DNA of 64,000 nt from Cliona cf. orientalis. Its lineage: Eukaryota > Porifera > Demospongiae > Clionaida > Clionaidae. The notes under the pieces are model-generated. The model saw nothing but the letters and a program-made list of their open reading frames with translations, ran no database searches and was not told where the DNA came from. The stretch spans positions 620,001 to 684,000 of the forward strand of contig OZ005694.1 in NCBI GenBank assembly GCA_963930775.1. The letters run 5' to 3'. A program made the position numbers and the translations under genes. Below are positions 1 through 10,623 of the stretch, piece after piece (position 1 is the first letter of the stretch; every line of letters begins with the position of its first letter).

Positions 1-146
1 GTAGCATCCCGAGCGCAGCGAGGGTGCTACTAAGGGCCTGAGGGTCTCTTAAAATGCGTAAGCCTGAGAGACCCGAAGGCCCGAGACTGTAGCATTCCGA
101 GCGAAGCGAGGGTGCTACTAAAGGCCTGAGGGTCTCTTAAAAGCGT
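1..146. repeat. Tandem hairpin repeat (two units)
   Basis: Two near-identical units start at 1 and 89. Each opens with a small hairpin (GTAGCATCCC pairing with GGGTGCTAC) around a CGAGCGCAGCGAG-type core, followed by a block ending in GGTCTCTTAAAA. No coding potential is seen. Similar cores recur near 15420, 15480 and 39170. Confidence 0.75.
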
Positions 147-176
147 AGAGACCATTGGACGAGGTCTCTAACTGGT

Positions 177-505
177 TTAGAATATAGCAACTGTAAGCGT
201 GGTAGTTGACCTGAGGACTAGGCTACTGTTGCAATGTGCATTCTTCTTTGCCCTTGGCTATACTTGTAGGTCTCTATGTAATAGTTATTGACCAACTCCC
301 AAGGTTTGTATGCAGTATAGAAGCACAAATCCCGAGGGCAAAGCCCGAGGGATGAGTGCTTCTATACTGCATACAAAGCGAGGGATTGGTCAATAACTAT
401 TACTTAGAATATAGCAACTGTAACCGTGGTAGTTGACCTGAGGACTAGGCTACTGTTGCAATGTGCATCTTTCTTTGCCCTTGGCTATACTTGTAGGTCT
501 CTATG
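177..505. repeat. About 100-bp direct repeat flanking a hairpin
   Basis: A block of about 100 bp starting TAGAATATAGCAACTG occurs at 177-278 and again at 405-505 with only a few differences. The hairpin element at 278-403 lies exactly between the two copies. Confidence 0.75.
278..403. mobile_element. Short palindromic element with CCCGAGGG core
   Basis: The arms GTAATAGTTATTGACC and GGTCAATAACTATTAC are perfect inverted repeats. Inner arms (CAGTATAGAAGCAC and GTGCTTCTATACTG) surround a core with two CCCGAGGG units. Similar hairpins occur at 23478-23600 and, more degenerate, 24199-24312. I interpret it as a non-autonomous palindromic (MITE-like) element. Confidence 0.6.
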
Positions 506-548
506 AGAACTTGTAGGTCTCTATGAAAACTTGTAGGTCTCTATGAGA
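489..548. repeat. 20-bp tandem repeat, three copies
   Basis: ACTTGTAGGTCTCTATGAGA repeats three times with one or two changes. Its unit is the 3' end of the adjacent 100-bp repeat. Confidence 0.8.
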
Positions 549-617
549 AATAGAGACCTCTGAGTGTCCAATCAGATCACAGTATTTGTTACAACTATAT
601 TCTAATATTCTTTATTA

Positions 618-1692
618 TTTTTCATTCTACAGTTCAATCGTTTTGCTCTACCTACAAGGGTCTTGCGAGGCTCTATTAAAGGGCCTCGCTGGGACCCGTG
701 ATTGCCTCTCAGTCTCTCTTCAGGAGTTACAACTCTCTAAGGGCCTCTCTGGGACCCACACACCAATCCTAGGATAAAGGAGGTATGAGTACAAATAAGA
801 GGTTGTAAGCCAATTTCCTGGTATTGTACATGCCCAAGGGTTCTCCCCAGAAAAAGTTTAAGGTTACAGTGTAGTGACAAAAAGAATTTCTCAACTGTTT
901 ACCTTCCACCTTCCAGCTATGCTTAGCAAGAGACCGAGTTTTTAGTCGTGAGAAGTGGGTAAAAGTGTAGTAAGTAGAGTGCTTATGTGTGCGGGTGTGC
1001 TTGGTAGGCATGCGGCGATTATGCCGGCGTAATTTCCGGAATAATAGGAAGCTTTGAGAATCAGGCATTATGCAGGAATAAACTGTGGAAAAATGGTAAT
1101 AATTGCATGACTTATGGTTTTTTTTGGTGAGAAGTGGGTAAAAGTGTAGTAAGTAGAGTGCTTATGTGTGCGGTGTGCTTGGTAGGCATGCCGCGATTAT
1201 GCCGGCATAATTTCCGGAATAATAGGAAGCTTTGAGAATCAGGCATTATGGGGGGGGAAATGGTAATAATTGCATGACTTATGGTTTTTTTCTAAATAAC
1301 GCCCACTACACGTGATAATTATTGTCACGTCAGCACTTTACTCTTTACTTTGGAAGTGGAAGGTGGTCCCAGCATAAAGATTTTATCAGCATTTGCATAT
1401 TATTATTATGTTGAATGATAACTTTTTTCCGGGAATAATCGGACTGAAGCCAGAGAATAATGGGTACACATTTTGGGAATTGTGGAACAGCAGAATTTTG
1501 AGCATAATAGCCTCATGCCTAGTGCTTGGTAGGGTTTAATATTTGCTGTCCTAAGAGCTAGTTCGAATATTTTTACTGGATAGTTCGTCCATATTATACT
1601 ACTCGACTTTCTGCAATTGACACCTAGACTTTATTTTCTGCACCTGGGTCCTCGAGACCAATCCAAGGCTAAAAAAAATGAGCAGGTATAAC
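618..1692. repeat. Dispersed repeat, copy 1
   Basis: Positions 618-1006 and 1522-1692 match 2709-3101 and 3092-3270 closely in the same orientation. The part at 1007-1521, missing from copy 2, holds a second copy of an internal 120-bp unit (948-1070 against 1128-1250) and unique AT-rich sequence. Short ORFs here (586-777 and 769-1068) have no family features. Just past 1692 the sequence reads on as the uninterrupted version of the site where copy 2 carries a foldback insertion. Confidence 0.7.
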
Positions 1693-2353
1693 CACTGCAA
1701 GCCAGTTATGTGATGTATAATTATCTGCCCATGCCAGTCTCTGAACCAGACCACTCCCTCTGCAGAGCTGGATGTATTGTATCACCACAGTGGAATGCAC
1801 CTGGCTGGGATATGGGCTTAGCAGCTTGTAGTGTGGTCACCACTGTCTGCAGATAGTGCATTGATGTTACTCCACACACCTACAAATTTTGATAACAACA
1901 CTTTGATCTCTACTCCAGGTGCATTCAAAATTTGCTCTAGCTTGAATCTGATTGGTCATGTTCTCATTTCAACATGGGTCACAAAAACTGTGCCAGAGTG
2001 GCCAGTAGGCCTTGCCCAATTATGCTAGCATAATTTTGAGACTAATAGGTAACACAGAGCATTGATAATAATGCCAAGACTAATAGGCACTATTTCCCCA
2101 AAAATGCAAATAATTAGAACAGATATGACCTTTGCATCGGAAAAAATTTGTTAAGTAGCTCTAAAAACAAAATTCCAATAGCTATGACCTTTGCACCTGA
2201 GCACAAGGCAAAAAATTTGCTTAGTGGCTCAAAATTCGAATATTTAGAACAGCCGTTACAGCTATGACCTTAGCACCTGAGCGCATGGCCTAAGTAGCTA
2301 TGGCAAGTTGTAGTAAAACTCCCAATTAATTTTTGTCATTTCTCAAGAATTTT

Positions 2354-2354
2354 T

Positions 2355-2393
<39 letters not shown>

Positions 2394-2396
2394 TTT
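2354..2396. repeat. (TA)n plus poly-T microsatellite
   Basis: An alternating AT run of about 30 bp is followed by a T run. Positions 1700-2700 otherwise contain only imperfect repeated phrases (for example GAGACTAATAGGT) and no supportable gene. Confidence 0.8.
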
Positions 2397-2516
2397 CATT
2401 GAGACTTATGGGTGTGAGTCTTGAGACTAATAGGTGAAAAACTTGAGACTTGTAGACTTGACTAATAGGTAAATTTTGGAGCATAATTGGGCAAGGCCTA
2501 GTGGCCAGACCCTCCC

Positions 2517-2578
2517 TCCACGTGCTGGTGATGCAATACATCCAGCGCTGTGGAGGGAGTGGTCTGGTTCATGAGACT
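2517..2578. repeat. Inverted copy of a 60-bp repeat (mate at 3967-4030)
   Basis: The sequence around GGAGGGAGTGGTCTGGTTC reappears as its reverse complement at 3967-4030, and a degenerate copy lies near 1745-1800. Confidence 0.7.
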
Positions 2579-2708
2579 AGCCAGTTGCATGGTAGCGTTC
2601 ATTTCATCTTCGTAGCTTCTTTCTTTGTCGAGATACAAATAGTGTACCTGGCAGGGTCATTTGCTGTTCTAAACGCTAGTTCGAATAATCTATTAATATT
2701 ATTTGTTA

Positions 2709-3270
2709 ATTTTCATTCTACAGTTCAATCGTCTTACTCTACCTACCTACAAGGGTCTTGCGAGGCTCTATTAAAGGGCCTCGCTGGGACCCGTGATTGC
2801 CTCTCAGTCTCTCTTCAGGAGTTACAACTCTCTAATGGCCTCTCTGGGACCCACACACCAAGGAGGTATCGAGTACAAATAAGAGAATTAAAAGACTGTA
2901 AGCCAATTTCGTGGTATTGTACATGCCCGAGGGTTCTCCCCTGAAAAAGTTTAAAGTTACAGTGTAGTGACAAAAAGAATTTCTCAACTGTTTACCTTCC
3001 ACCTTCCAGCTATGCTTAGCAAGTGACCAAGTTTTTAGTCGTGAGAAGTGGGTAAAAGTGTAGTGAGTAGAGTGCTTATGTGTGCGCGTGTGCTTGGTAG
3101 GGTTTAATATTTGCTATCCTAAGTGCTAGTTCGAATATTTTAACTGATAGTTTGTCCACATATACTACTCGATTTTCTGCAATTTACACCTAGACTTTAT
3201 TTTCTGCACCTGGGTCCTCGGGACCAATCCAAGGCTAAAAAAAATGAGCAGGTATAATGACTGCAAGCTG
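2709..3270. repeat. Dispersed repeat, copy 2
   Basis: Second copy of the 618-1692 repeat in the same orientation. It continues at 3805 after an inserted long-TIR foldback element. The 147-codon ORF at 2501-2944 runs through this repeat and is not considered a gene. Confidence 0.7.
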
Positions 3271-3804
3271 TAGCCTCGTCCCCAGGCCACTCCCACGTTT
3301 TCAATGTTGCACGCAGAAAAGAGGGAGAGCCTGGGAGGCGAAATCACGTGAGCGCGATTGCGCAATGGCTTTGTACACAAAGCATAGAACCGTACCCGAA
3401 CCGTACCGACAGCACAAACGGCCCTATTTCGCCATTTGTTAGCCTTTGCTACTGTTTCAGGGGAGTCACTCGAGACGTTTACAGCTACTAAAAGTGTTCA
3501 ACTCGATCGCTGTGTCGATTTGTCTGTTGTGGCTGCTCGGATCGATCATCTAGTCTGAAGTCTCTAGTCACGATCGACGTTATCTCGAGTGTTGGATGTC
3601 AAATGTAGTCGTGCACTGGCCAGGTGAGCGAAGATAACGCCCGCACTTTCCTTCAAAACATCCGTTTTTCACGGTTCGGGTACGGTTCTATGCTTTGTGT
3701 ACAAAGTGATTGCGCAATCGCGCTCACGTGATTTCGCCTCCCAGGCCTTCCCTCTTTTCTGCGTGCAACATTGAAAACGTGGGAGTGGCCTGGGGACGAG
3801 GCTA
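3271..3804. mobile_element. Long-TIR foldback element, MULE-like, 9-bp TSD
   Basis: The element starts TAGCCTCGTCCCC and ends with its reverse complement. The two arms (about 3271-3403 and 3671-3804) are inverted repeats of roughly 130 bp. The direct repeat TGCAAGCTG flanks it at 3262-3270 and 3805-3813. The homologous repeat copy near 1690 has a single TGCAAGC-like site and no insert, so it serves as an empty-site control. Long TIRs with a 9-bp duplication are typical of Mutator-like elements. No transposase is present. Confidence 0.75.
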
Positions 3805-4129
3805 TGCAAGCTGGTTATGTGATGTTGTATATGCCTATACCAGTTGCATTTTAGTGTTCATTTTTGGTTCATGGTTTCTTCCTTTGTTGACATACAAGTA
3901 GTTTTATAAGGTTTTGTTACTCGTAAAACTAGCTATTCAGTTTAAAGATGGACAGTGGCTATATATTAGTCTCGTGAACCAGACCACTCCCTCCACAGCG
4001 GTGGATGTATTGCATCACCAGCACACCGAGGGAGGGTTTTTTCCACTCTGGCACAATATTTTTGTGACCCATATCCAGGGTTTCTTTCAGAAAATTTCCC
4101 AAGAGGGGCGAAACCAGGGTTTGGTGAAA

Positions 4130-4376
4130 TTTGGGGGGGGGGGGGGGGGGGGGGGGGGGGCAAAGTAGAATCAAACAATGTGCCATCAAGGTGGGTCTGG
4201 GGGTCCTCCCCCAGAATATTTTAGGTTCTCTCAGACCGTTTCTGGCACAATCTGACAGCCAAAATTAGTTGTGCCATTGCCTATTTCTCTGTCACAGTGT
4301 TTATAATTGACAATGTGAGAATGCCAGAGGGGGGGGGGGCGAATGCCCCCTCCCGCCCCCCCCCCCCCCCCCCCGA
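4130..4376. repeat. Poly-G and poly-C tracts
   Basis: G runs at about 4132-4160 and 4330-4339 and a C run at about 4353-4374. They generate spurious Gly- or Pro-rich ORFs on both strands. Confidence 0.85.
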
Positions 4377-4455
4377 AAGAAACCCTGCATATCGGAATGT
4401 GAACATGACCAATCAGATTCCAGCTAGAGCAGTGATTGAAGGGTGTCTAGATTCA

Positions 4456-4540
4456 ATGGAACGTGGAACGGTGGAATGGAACAGTGGAACGATGGAATGG
4501 AATAGTGGAATGGTGGAACGGTGGAATAGTGGAATGGGCA
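4456..4540. repeat. TGGAAYRG minisatellite
   Basis: Imperfect tandem copies of GTGGAAYGG-type units about 9-10 bp long. The overlapping antisense ORFs (His/Ser/Pro-rich) come from this repeat. Confidence 0.75.
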
Positions 4541-4545
4541 ACTGT

Positions 4546-5382
4546 GACTAACGACCCTGTACCACACCACTTGCGCACTATGCAGCTCAGCTTGAGCGGA
4601 GTCAGAAAGGCAAGAGAGAAGAATAGGCCAGGGATGTAGACTCGGAGAAAGATAGAGAGGCAAAAGCCATAGGGCACGTGCTGATAGTCTGGCTATAGAT
4701 CTAGATAGTATTATACTGCTACTTCCAGCACAGATAGAATGCCGCCTATTTAATTAATTTGTTGCTCAGCCTATTGCCATGCCATAATATTATGGCCTTG
4801 AATGCTATATCCCTGGCACTGCCTGGGACCAAGGCCTGGGTAGTTTTATCAGTCACGGTGCCCCTTACATTTTTTGAATAGATAAGTTATCATAATACTA
4901 GCTCCCCGGGTGACGATCATGTCAACTGTGGCACTTGGCTGGATACCGTAGTCAATCAATCAAATATTCATATTAAAGTTTAAGCATATAGTACCACTTT
5001 TGTATTATATTTGATATAATACGTTGTTGTTTCAAAAGGATTGTTAATATTCACTACCGTCAAGTCCTAATAATATGACATTGTGAGTGTATTGACAGTA
5101 CCGTGAGTGACTACTATGATGAGTATGGGTGTGCATAATTCTCCACTGTATTGCATACTTCAATCTCCCTGAATGTGGTCCTCTTCGTTCCTCCTTCAGC
5201 CAGGGTCCAATGATGGCTGATGAGTCAATCAATGCTTCAGTATAGCTAGTTATCACAGACTAGGTGTGTGCCAGGGGTTGATATGATACTCCACTGAGAA
5301 TAAGTATTTGTCTGCCAGTTAGATAGCTATAGCTATGCGTAACACAACAATAAGGTAAAGGGCCCATGTACTGGACACTTAA
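4546..5382. other. Intergenic, nothing recognised
   Basis: AT-rich single-copy-looking sequence upstream of the PIN-like gene. No ORF, RNA or repeat was supportable. It presumably holds that gene's promoter, but I see no specific element. Confidence 0.5.
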
Positions 5383-6416
5383 ATGATGACGCACTTCTTC
5401 CTGGACTCCAGTGTGGCCACTCATATCCTAGACGGGGAGTTGTGGACAAGAAATCCCAAGAAATTGGTGGTATACAGGCCGGAACTGATGTACAGCAGTT
5501 GGTCTCTCGCGGACATGGAGAGAGAGGAAGATTGTGTGGTGCGAGCTCTTCTTGCGTTGAAGTGGGCCAAGGAAACTTGCGGTGGAGGGGGCAGGTTGTG
5601 GATCACTCCTACTGTGAAGATGGAGCTCTCCTGTTCGCCCCAGGTATTTATAAATAAAATTGTTTATAAGCGCGTGTGTAGGTAGCATCATGGTAATAAG
5701 CATTTATTTTAATGTACAGTTTAGGGCCTTCGACTGGACTAGCGATTTGAGCGAAGTGGGGCTTGGAGAAGTGCGGAAATTGAGCTCTGTTGTCAAGGAC
5801 GAGTTAGTAAACTTGGTGTTCAAGAACATGGGCATGAGCCTCCACACCGCCATCGCTGTGACGCAGCTAGACGAGGAACAGGAGGCGGCGTTGGTGGACC
5901 CAGTGGACTTATTCGGATCGCCCCACAATTGGAGCAAATACCACAACGATCTGAAAATCTTCATGGAGTGCTGCTTGGCTCACGCCAAAAACGGTCTACC
6001 AGCGCAGATCCTCGTCACTAACGACCATAAGTTTTTCTCCATGTTCCTCAGAAGTTCTCTTGCCGAGGACACGCTCCACTCTGTAGTTACAGACGTCCTA
6101 GGCGTGCAGGAGGGAGTCAGAGTCAAGCTGCTGGGAGAGATCGTACATGGATTGTAAGGGCCCGGTGAAAACTGCATTGTATACTATTGAAAGTCTACAA
6201 CGTAACGTAACCCCCATGCATAGACGTTAATGGTGTATTTAAATATGGATCGTCTTTTGTACAATACCTTTGATGCAAGAAAAATATTTTTTTTTTCAAT
6301 ATTGCAGCCACTTGCCGCCAGCAGCAGTCCGACAGGGGCGGCGCCCCGCAGCGGCTCCCAGCAGGCCCCGGCCCCGGCCCCTAGGCCCTATGCAGCTGGA
6401 CGGCCCAGCGGACTGA
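5383..6416 (+). CDS. PIN-like nuclease-fold protein, 3 exons
   Basis: Exon 1 is 5383-5643 (starts ATG-ATG, ends CAG before GTATTT) and exon 2 begins at 5720 after a TACAG acceptor. The 76-bp intron is phase 0. Exon 2 can read to a TAA at 6155-6157 (232 aa). That stop overlaps a strong donor (TT|GTAAGG at 6154), and a pyrimidine-rich acceptor at 6307 opens exon 3 (6308-6416), giving about 267 aa with a basic Pro/Arg-rich tail. Features resembling PIN domains are an early beta strand with Asp (FFLDSS), a central Glu (TPTVKMEL) and a late VTNDHKFF motif. PIN domains are metal-dependent RNA nucleases with conserved acids at such places. The assignment is by motif only. No signal peptide or membrane segment is seen. 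Confidence 0.65.
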
Positions 6417-6725
6417 CCTGGCGAGGAAGAATACCTGAACTGGCTGGCCACATCACTCACTCAAGACTACTCAAATGAATCAGACTGGATCTCACTTCCA
6501 ATTGATGCTTCTTATTTCATCCCGACTATGTTATATACCATTATAATGAAAAGATCTCAAGTTTGATTATTTAGAAATGCTCGCAGATTGGGTGTGTGGG
6601 ATAATTGCTTGGAGAAATCTGAAGCTGCGCAGAGCCTATATTATACGATGTGTTGTTGTGGAGCCGGAGCGTGGTTCTAGGTACTAGGTATAGATAAATA
6701 TGGGTGTGGTTTTCTCCCCGATGTA

Positions 6726-7000
6726 GTGCCCAGCCCCCCTCTTCATGCACGCGCGAGTACTATAGAAAGGGTATGTACGTATATTGCGGCCCAATCAGGT
6801 TGCAGAACCATGGTCACATGATATTAGTGGAATGTAATTATGCGTTATCGGCGCGCACGCGCGTGCGCTCGGTCTATGCACACGATACGGAAGTGGCGGT
6901 TAGTACGCACACCTGAATTGCCAATTATTGCATTCCAACCGGACGCGTAAGTGCGACCCGTTTGACCCTTTCTCGCGCGTGCATGAAGGGGGCTGGGCAC
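6726..7000. mobile_element. TIR element with GTGCCCAGCCCCC ends
   Basis: GTGCCCAGCCCCCCTCTTCA at 6726 and the reverse complement ending GGCTGGGCAC at 7000 form terminal inverted repeats of about 30 bp. The interior is GC-rich with CG-rich palindromes and no gene. The target duplication is unclear. Confidence 0.6.
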
Positions 7001-7040
7001 GAGACTAGTATTATATACTATAGTGTCATGCAGGGCCTGT

Positions 7041-7691
7041 TTGGGGCGAGCCTCTGCATGTAAGTCTCTATCAGTAGCTGCGACTCGAAAACTTTATTAG
7101 AACAAAGCCATAGCACAATAGATCATGAAGACCATGGCACTAACACATATCCAAGCATACAATGAGCGACGGTCTCATAGTGCTATGTAGGCCTATACAG
7201 CTGCATGATAGATAGTTCCCTCGACATAGTGTCTGCCAACAGTCAAGAGAAGATATAATTTTGGCCTGCCTGAATTGTCAGAGTCAGTTTAAATAGCAGC
7301 ACGTCTATCTTTATCACGTTCTTAGCTGGTCCTTGCGCTGTTGAGCTGACGACGAGTTCTATCTCGCTCTCTCCTCCTTTGGAGCCTGGCGTGGTACGGT
7401 ATAGCTTGATACCAATGCCTGCATGGTAGCTAGCTTACTTGATCAATACAGCAGGCACAAGTGTAAATTTGCAATTTGCTAAATTAGAACAGTGTATAAA
7501 TACGGCGCATAGCCCAGGCATGAGAATGCGCAATAGAATATTTCGAGCCTATATCCATAGAGCCATATACTGGGCATATATTTCGCGTGACCGACGTACC
7601 ATAATAATATATAATATATATATATATGTGTATATATACAATTCGCGCACAGCAGTACCGTTTATGTGGGGCTCGCTCAGGCTCGCCCCAA
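7041..7691. mobile_element. TTGGGGCGAGCCT-ended TIR element, copy A
   Basis: Starts TTGGGGCGAGCCT and ends AGGCTCGCCCCAA. It is homologous over its length to copy B (7799-8384), including an internal (TA)n stretch. The small ORFs are inside the repeat and differ between copies, so it looks non-coding and non-autonomous. Confidence 0.65.
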
Positions 7692-7798
7692 TTATGCGAA
7701 CTTTACAGCAATAGGCAGGGTGATACAAGGCAGAAGTGGTTCAGGTAAAAAATGTAAATGCTGACAAACTAGATCAACTAGTGACATGCAGGGCCTGT

Positions 7799-8384
7799 TT
7801 GGGGCGAGCCTGAGCTGAGCCTCTGAAAGTCTCTGTCAGTAGCTGCGACTCAAAAACTTTAATAAAGCCGTAGCACGATAAATCTTGAAGGTTACTGGTA
7901 CAGATCCAAGCAAATAATGACAGTCTCATAGTGCCGTGTAGGCTTGTAGGTCTACAGCTGCATGATAGATCCTTCAGTGCCGACCCCTGAGTCAATACAA
8001 AGTTTTAACAGAGTCATCAGTGAGCAGCACGTCTAGTCTATCTTTATCGTGTTCTTAGCTGGTCCTTGCTGATGACAGGCTCTATCTCGCTCAGAGTCTC
8101 CTCCTTTGGAGCCTTCTGCTTGCTTCTGTACAGCGCGGTACGGTTTGCTTGGTCACAAGCTCGAGTGTAAATTTGCAATTCGCTAAATTAGAACGGCGTA
8201 TATACGGCTCGTATGGCTCAGAGATGAAAATGCGAAAAAGAATACTTCGCGTGCATGTGCATAGAGCCACGCTGGGCATATATATTTCGCGTGACCGACG
8301 TACCATAATAATATATATATATATATATATACAATTCGCGCACAGCTGTACCGTTTATGTGGGGCTCGCTCAGGCTCGCCCCAA
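7799..8384. mobile_element. TTGGGGCGAGCCT-ended TIR element, copy B
   Basis: Second copy in direct orientation, about 110 bp after copy A. It is slightly shorter, and its left end has a fuller inverted repeat reading into GAGCTGAGCC. The two copies may have arisen by tandem duplication or by independent insertion. Confidence 0.65.
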
Positions 8385-8894
8385 TAAAGGTTTCCGAATA
8401 GCTGAATAGTATACAAACTGAAAGGTGCAATTGAAGCAGAATTGAATTTGGATGATATAGTATTTAATTATAGGAATAAAATTAATATTATAAACTAAGA
8501 AACTATACACAATGACATAATTATTATTGACAACAAAGAAATACAATTTTAATAATTAATGCATGAATATTACTTTATGGAGATGATGGATGACAGTTCA
8601 CTAAGCGAAACATTTGCTGCATGGGCAGATGAAATGGAAAGTATACATGTATTCTCTGGATCAAACTTTTGAATGCAGTTATGAATCAGATGCTCTCATA
8701 CTCGTCTTTTAATAGTTGCAAATGATTTTGATAGGTCTATAGTGTGGCGTTCCAGAGATGCACAATTCTTGAGGAGTAGAAGTGTCTGCATGCATGAAGC
8801 TTGTAGCCTTATACTTTCAGCTTATTACCAGTTTGGCCTGCACGAGCTAGTGATCAAGTGTGAGAAGGATACCAGATTAGCAATCTCTGGATTG
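8385..8894. other. AT-rich intergenic sequence
   Basis: No supported gene. The stretch before the LINE fragment is AT-rich and may include degraded 5' LINE sequence near 8740-8890, but I could not read a convincing protein from it. Confidence 0.4.
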
Positions 8895-10618
8895 GCAGTT
8901 GGCTGTTGTAAGCACTTAACTGGAGGGCAGTAAAGTACCTCAGCAAACAAAAATCCTCAATCCCTACTTTAATGGATGAGGGTGATAACGAGGCTCTTAC
9001 TGGTGCTCAAAAGGCAGATATGCTCTATAATTTTTTCTCCAAATGTTTTAATCGTCGCAGTGCACCGCTGGAAGCCTGGTCTGAAAGTGACTCCCTGATA
9101 ACCCTTCAGACGAGATTCTTTGTAATGAAGATACAATATGTGAGCTTTTGACTGCATGGTTTGGATGTCTCTAAATCTAGTGGCCCAGACGGGATTTCGG
9201 CTAAGATGCTCAAGTATACTGCAGTAAGCATTACCCCTTCTATCACACAGCTCTTCAACTTGTCCATCAGTAGTGGCAGAATACCTAGGGACTGGAAATT
9301 ATCATCAGTTGTACCTATTCCCAAATCGGGAAGGTCTCATTCACCTGACAACTACAGACCAGTATCCTTGCTTAGCATTCTGAGTAAAGTGTTGGAGAAA
9401 CATATCCATGCCCTAATTTTTAGTCATCTGAAACAGCACCATCCACTTTCCGACTCCCAGTGGCTTTCGAAATGGTCGGTCTACAGTATCTGCATGCTCT
9501 TCTTCTGACCATACATCACTGGCTGCAGTTAATGGAGTCTGGTAAGGATGTTTATGCTGTCTTCCTCGACTATCGTAAGGCATTTGATAGTGTGCCACAT
9601 GCACCCCTGATGAGGAAACTGCAGGATATGGAGTTGCCTACAAATCTTCTAGCATGGATTTCAGACTACTTAACTCTCAGAAAGCAGCAGGTTATTGTGG
9701 ATGGAGCAACCTCCAGCCAATGTTCAGTCGCCTCGGGTGTTCCTCAAGGCTCGGTGCTGGGACCTTTGCTCTTTTCAATCTACATTAATCATGTATGGTA
9801 TTACCGAAGTTAGCATTTCAGCAAACTCTTACCGTGTTCTCTATGCTGACAATGTTTTGTTGTACCGTGGGATATCGATACCAGAGGAAGATATTCACAT
9901 GGTGCAGTCAGATATCAACGAGCTGCAAAAGTGGTCTGAAGAACAGTTGTTGCAGATGAATCCAAGCAAATGCAAGTATATGATTATTTCAAAGAAGTGC
10001 AGAACAAATCTCGGTGATTGTGTCCTACATCTCGGAGGAACAACTCTTGGAGAGGTGGAATCCTTCAAGTACCTGGGTGTTCTTCTCCATAAACACTTGA
10101 CGTGGTCTGAACACATCTAGATCTCGGGCATTTGCAACAAAGCTAAACAAATTCTTGGATTAATTTATAGACAATTTTATAACCACTCCTCTCCCTCGAC
10201 GGTGAAGCAGCTTTACTTGAGCCTTGTTCGGCCCCACTTGGAGTACGCTTGTCAGCTCTGGGATCCATACACCCAGAACGATGTCAACAAGCTCGAGTCA
10301 GTCCAGAAATTTGCCTTGAAACTCGTTTCTCATCGCTGGGATGCAGGCTATGAGGAGCTAACTAGGCTGGTAAATGTCCCCATGCTGAGCGAGAGGAGAC
10401 TACACTTGAAGCTTGTGCAAGTTTACAAAATTCTTCATGGATTGTGCAACTTTCCCGATGATATTCTACAAATCCAGTTGGCACATTCAAGCAGACTGGC
10501 CAGGGCACAAACTCTGCACTGCCCCTTTGCACGAACTTATAATTCATTTGTCCCCAGTAGCATCAGAGCTTGGAACTCGCTAGAGGAGGACCTAGTACTT
10601 ACCCCAAGTCATATGTGA
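8895..10618 (+). pseudogene. LINE reverse transcriptase fragment (Jockey/CR1-like), degraded
   Basis: Reading frames with shifts give the order of a non-LTR retrotransposon pol. A pre-RT segment (8930-9150) has the usual wording before the RT, then come SSGPDGI, DNYRPVSLL, DYRKAFDSVPH, GVPQGSVLGPLLF, a damaged catalytic box reading YADN instead of YADD, and the thumb and post-RT segment (VRPHLEYACQLWDP). Frameshifts occur near 9160, 9470 and 9790, with a stop near 10120. The endonuclease domain is absent, so this is a 5'-truncated, inactive copy. Clade assignment is tentative. Confidence 0.85.
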
Positions 10619-10623
10619 GTGAT

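Noticed and set aside
2501-2944. 147-codon plus-strand ORF
   Set aside because: It spans two different repeat families, and the homologous copy at 618-1000 does not keep the frame.
3914-4189. Gly- and Pro-rich ORFs on both strands
   Set aside because: Generated by a poly-G tract and repeated sequence.
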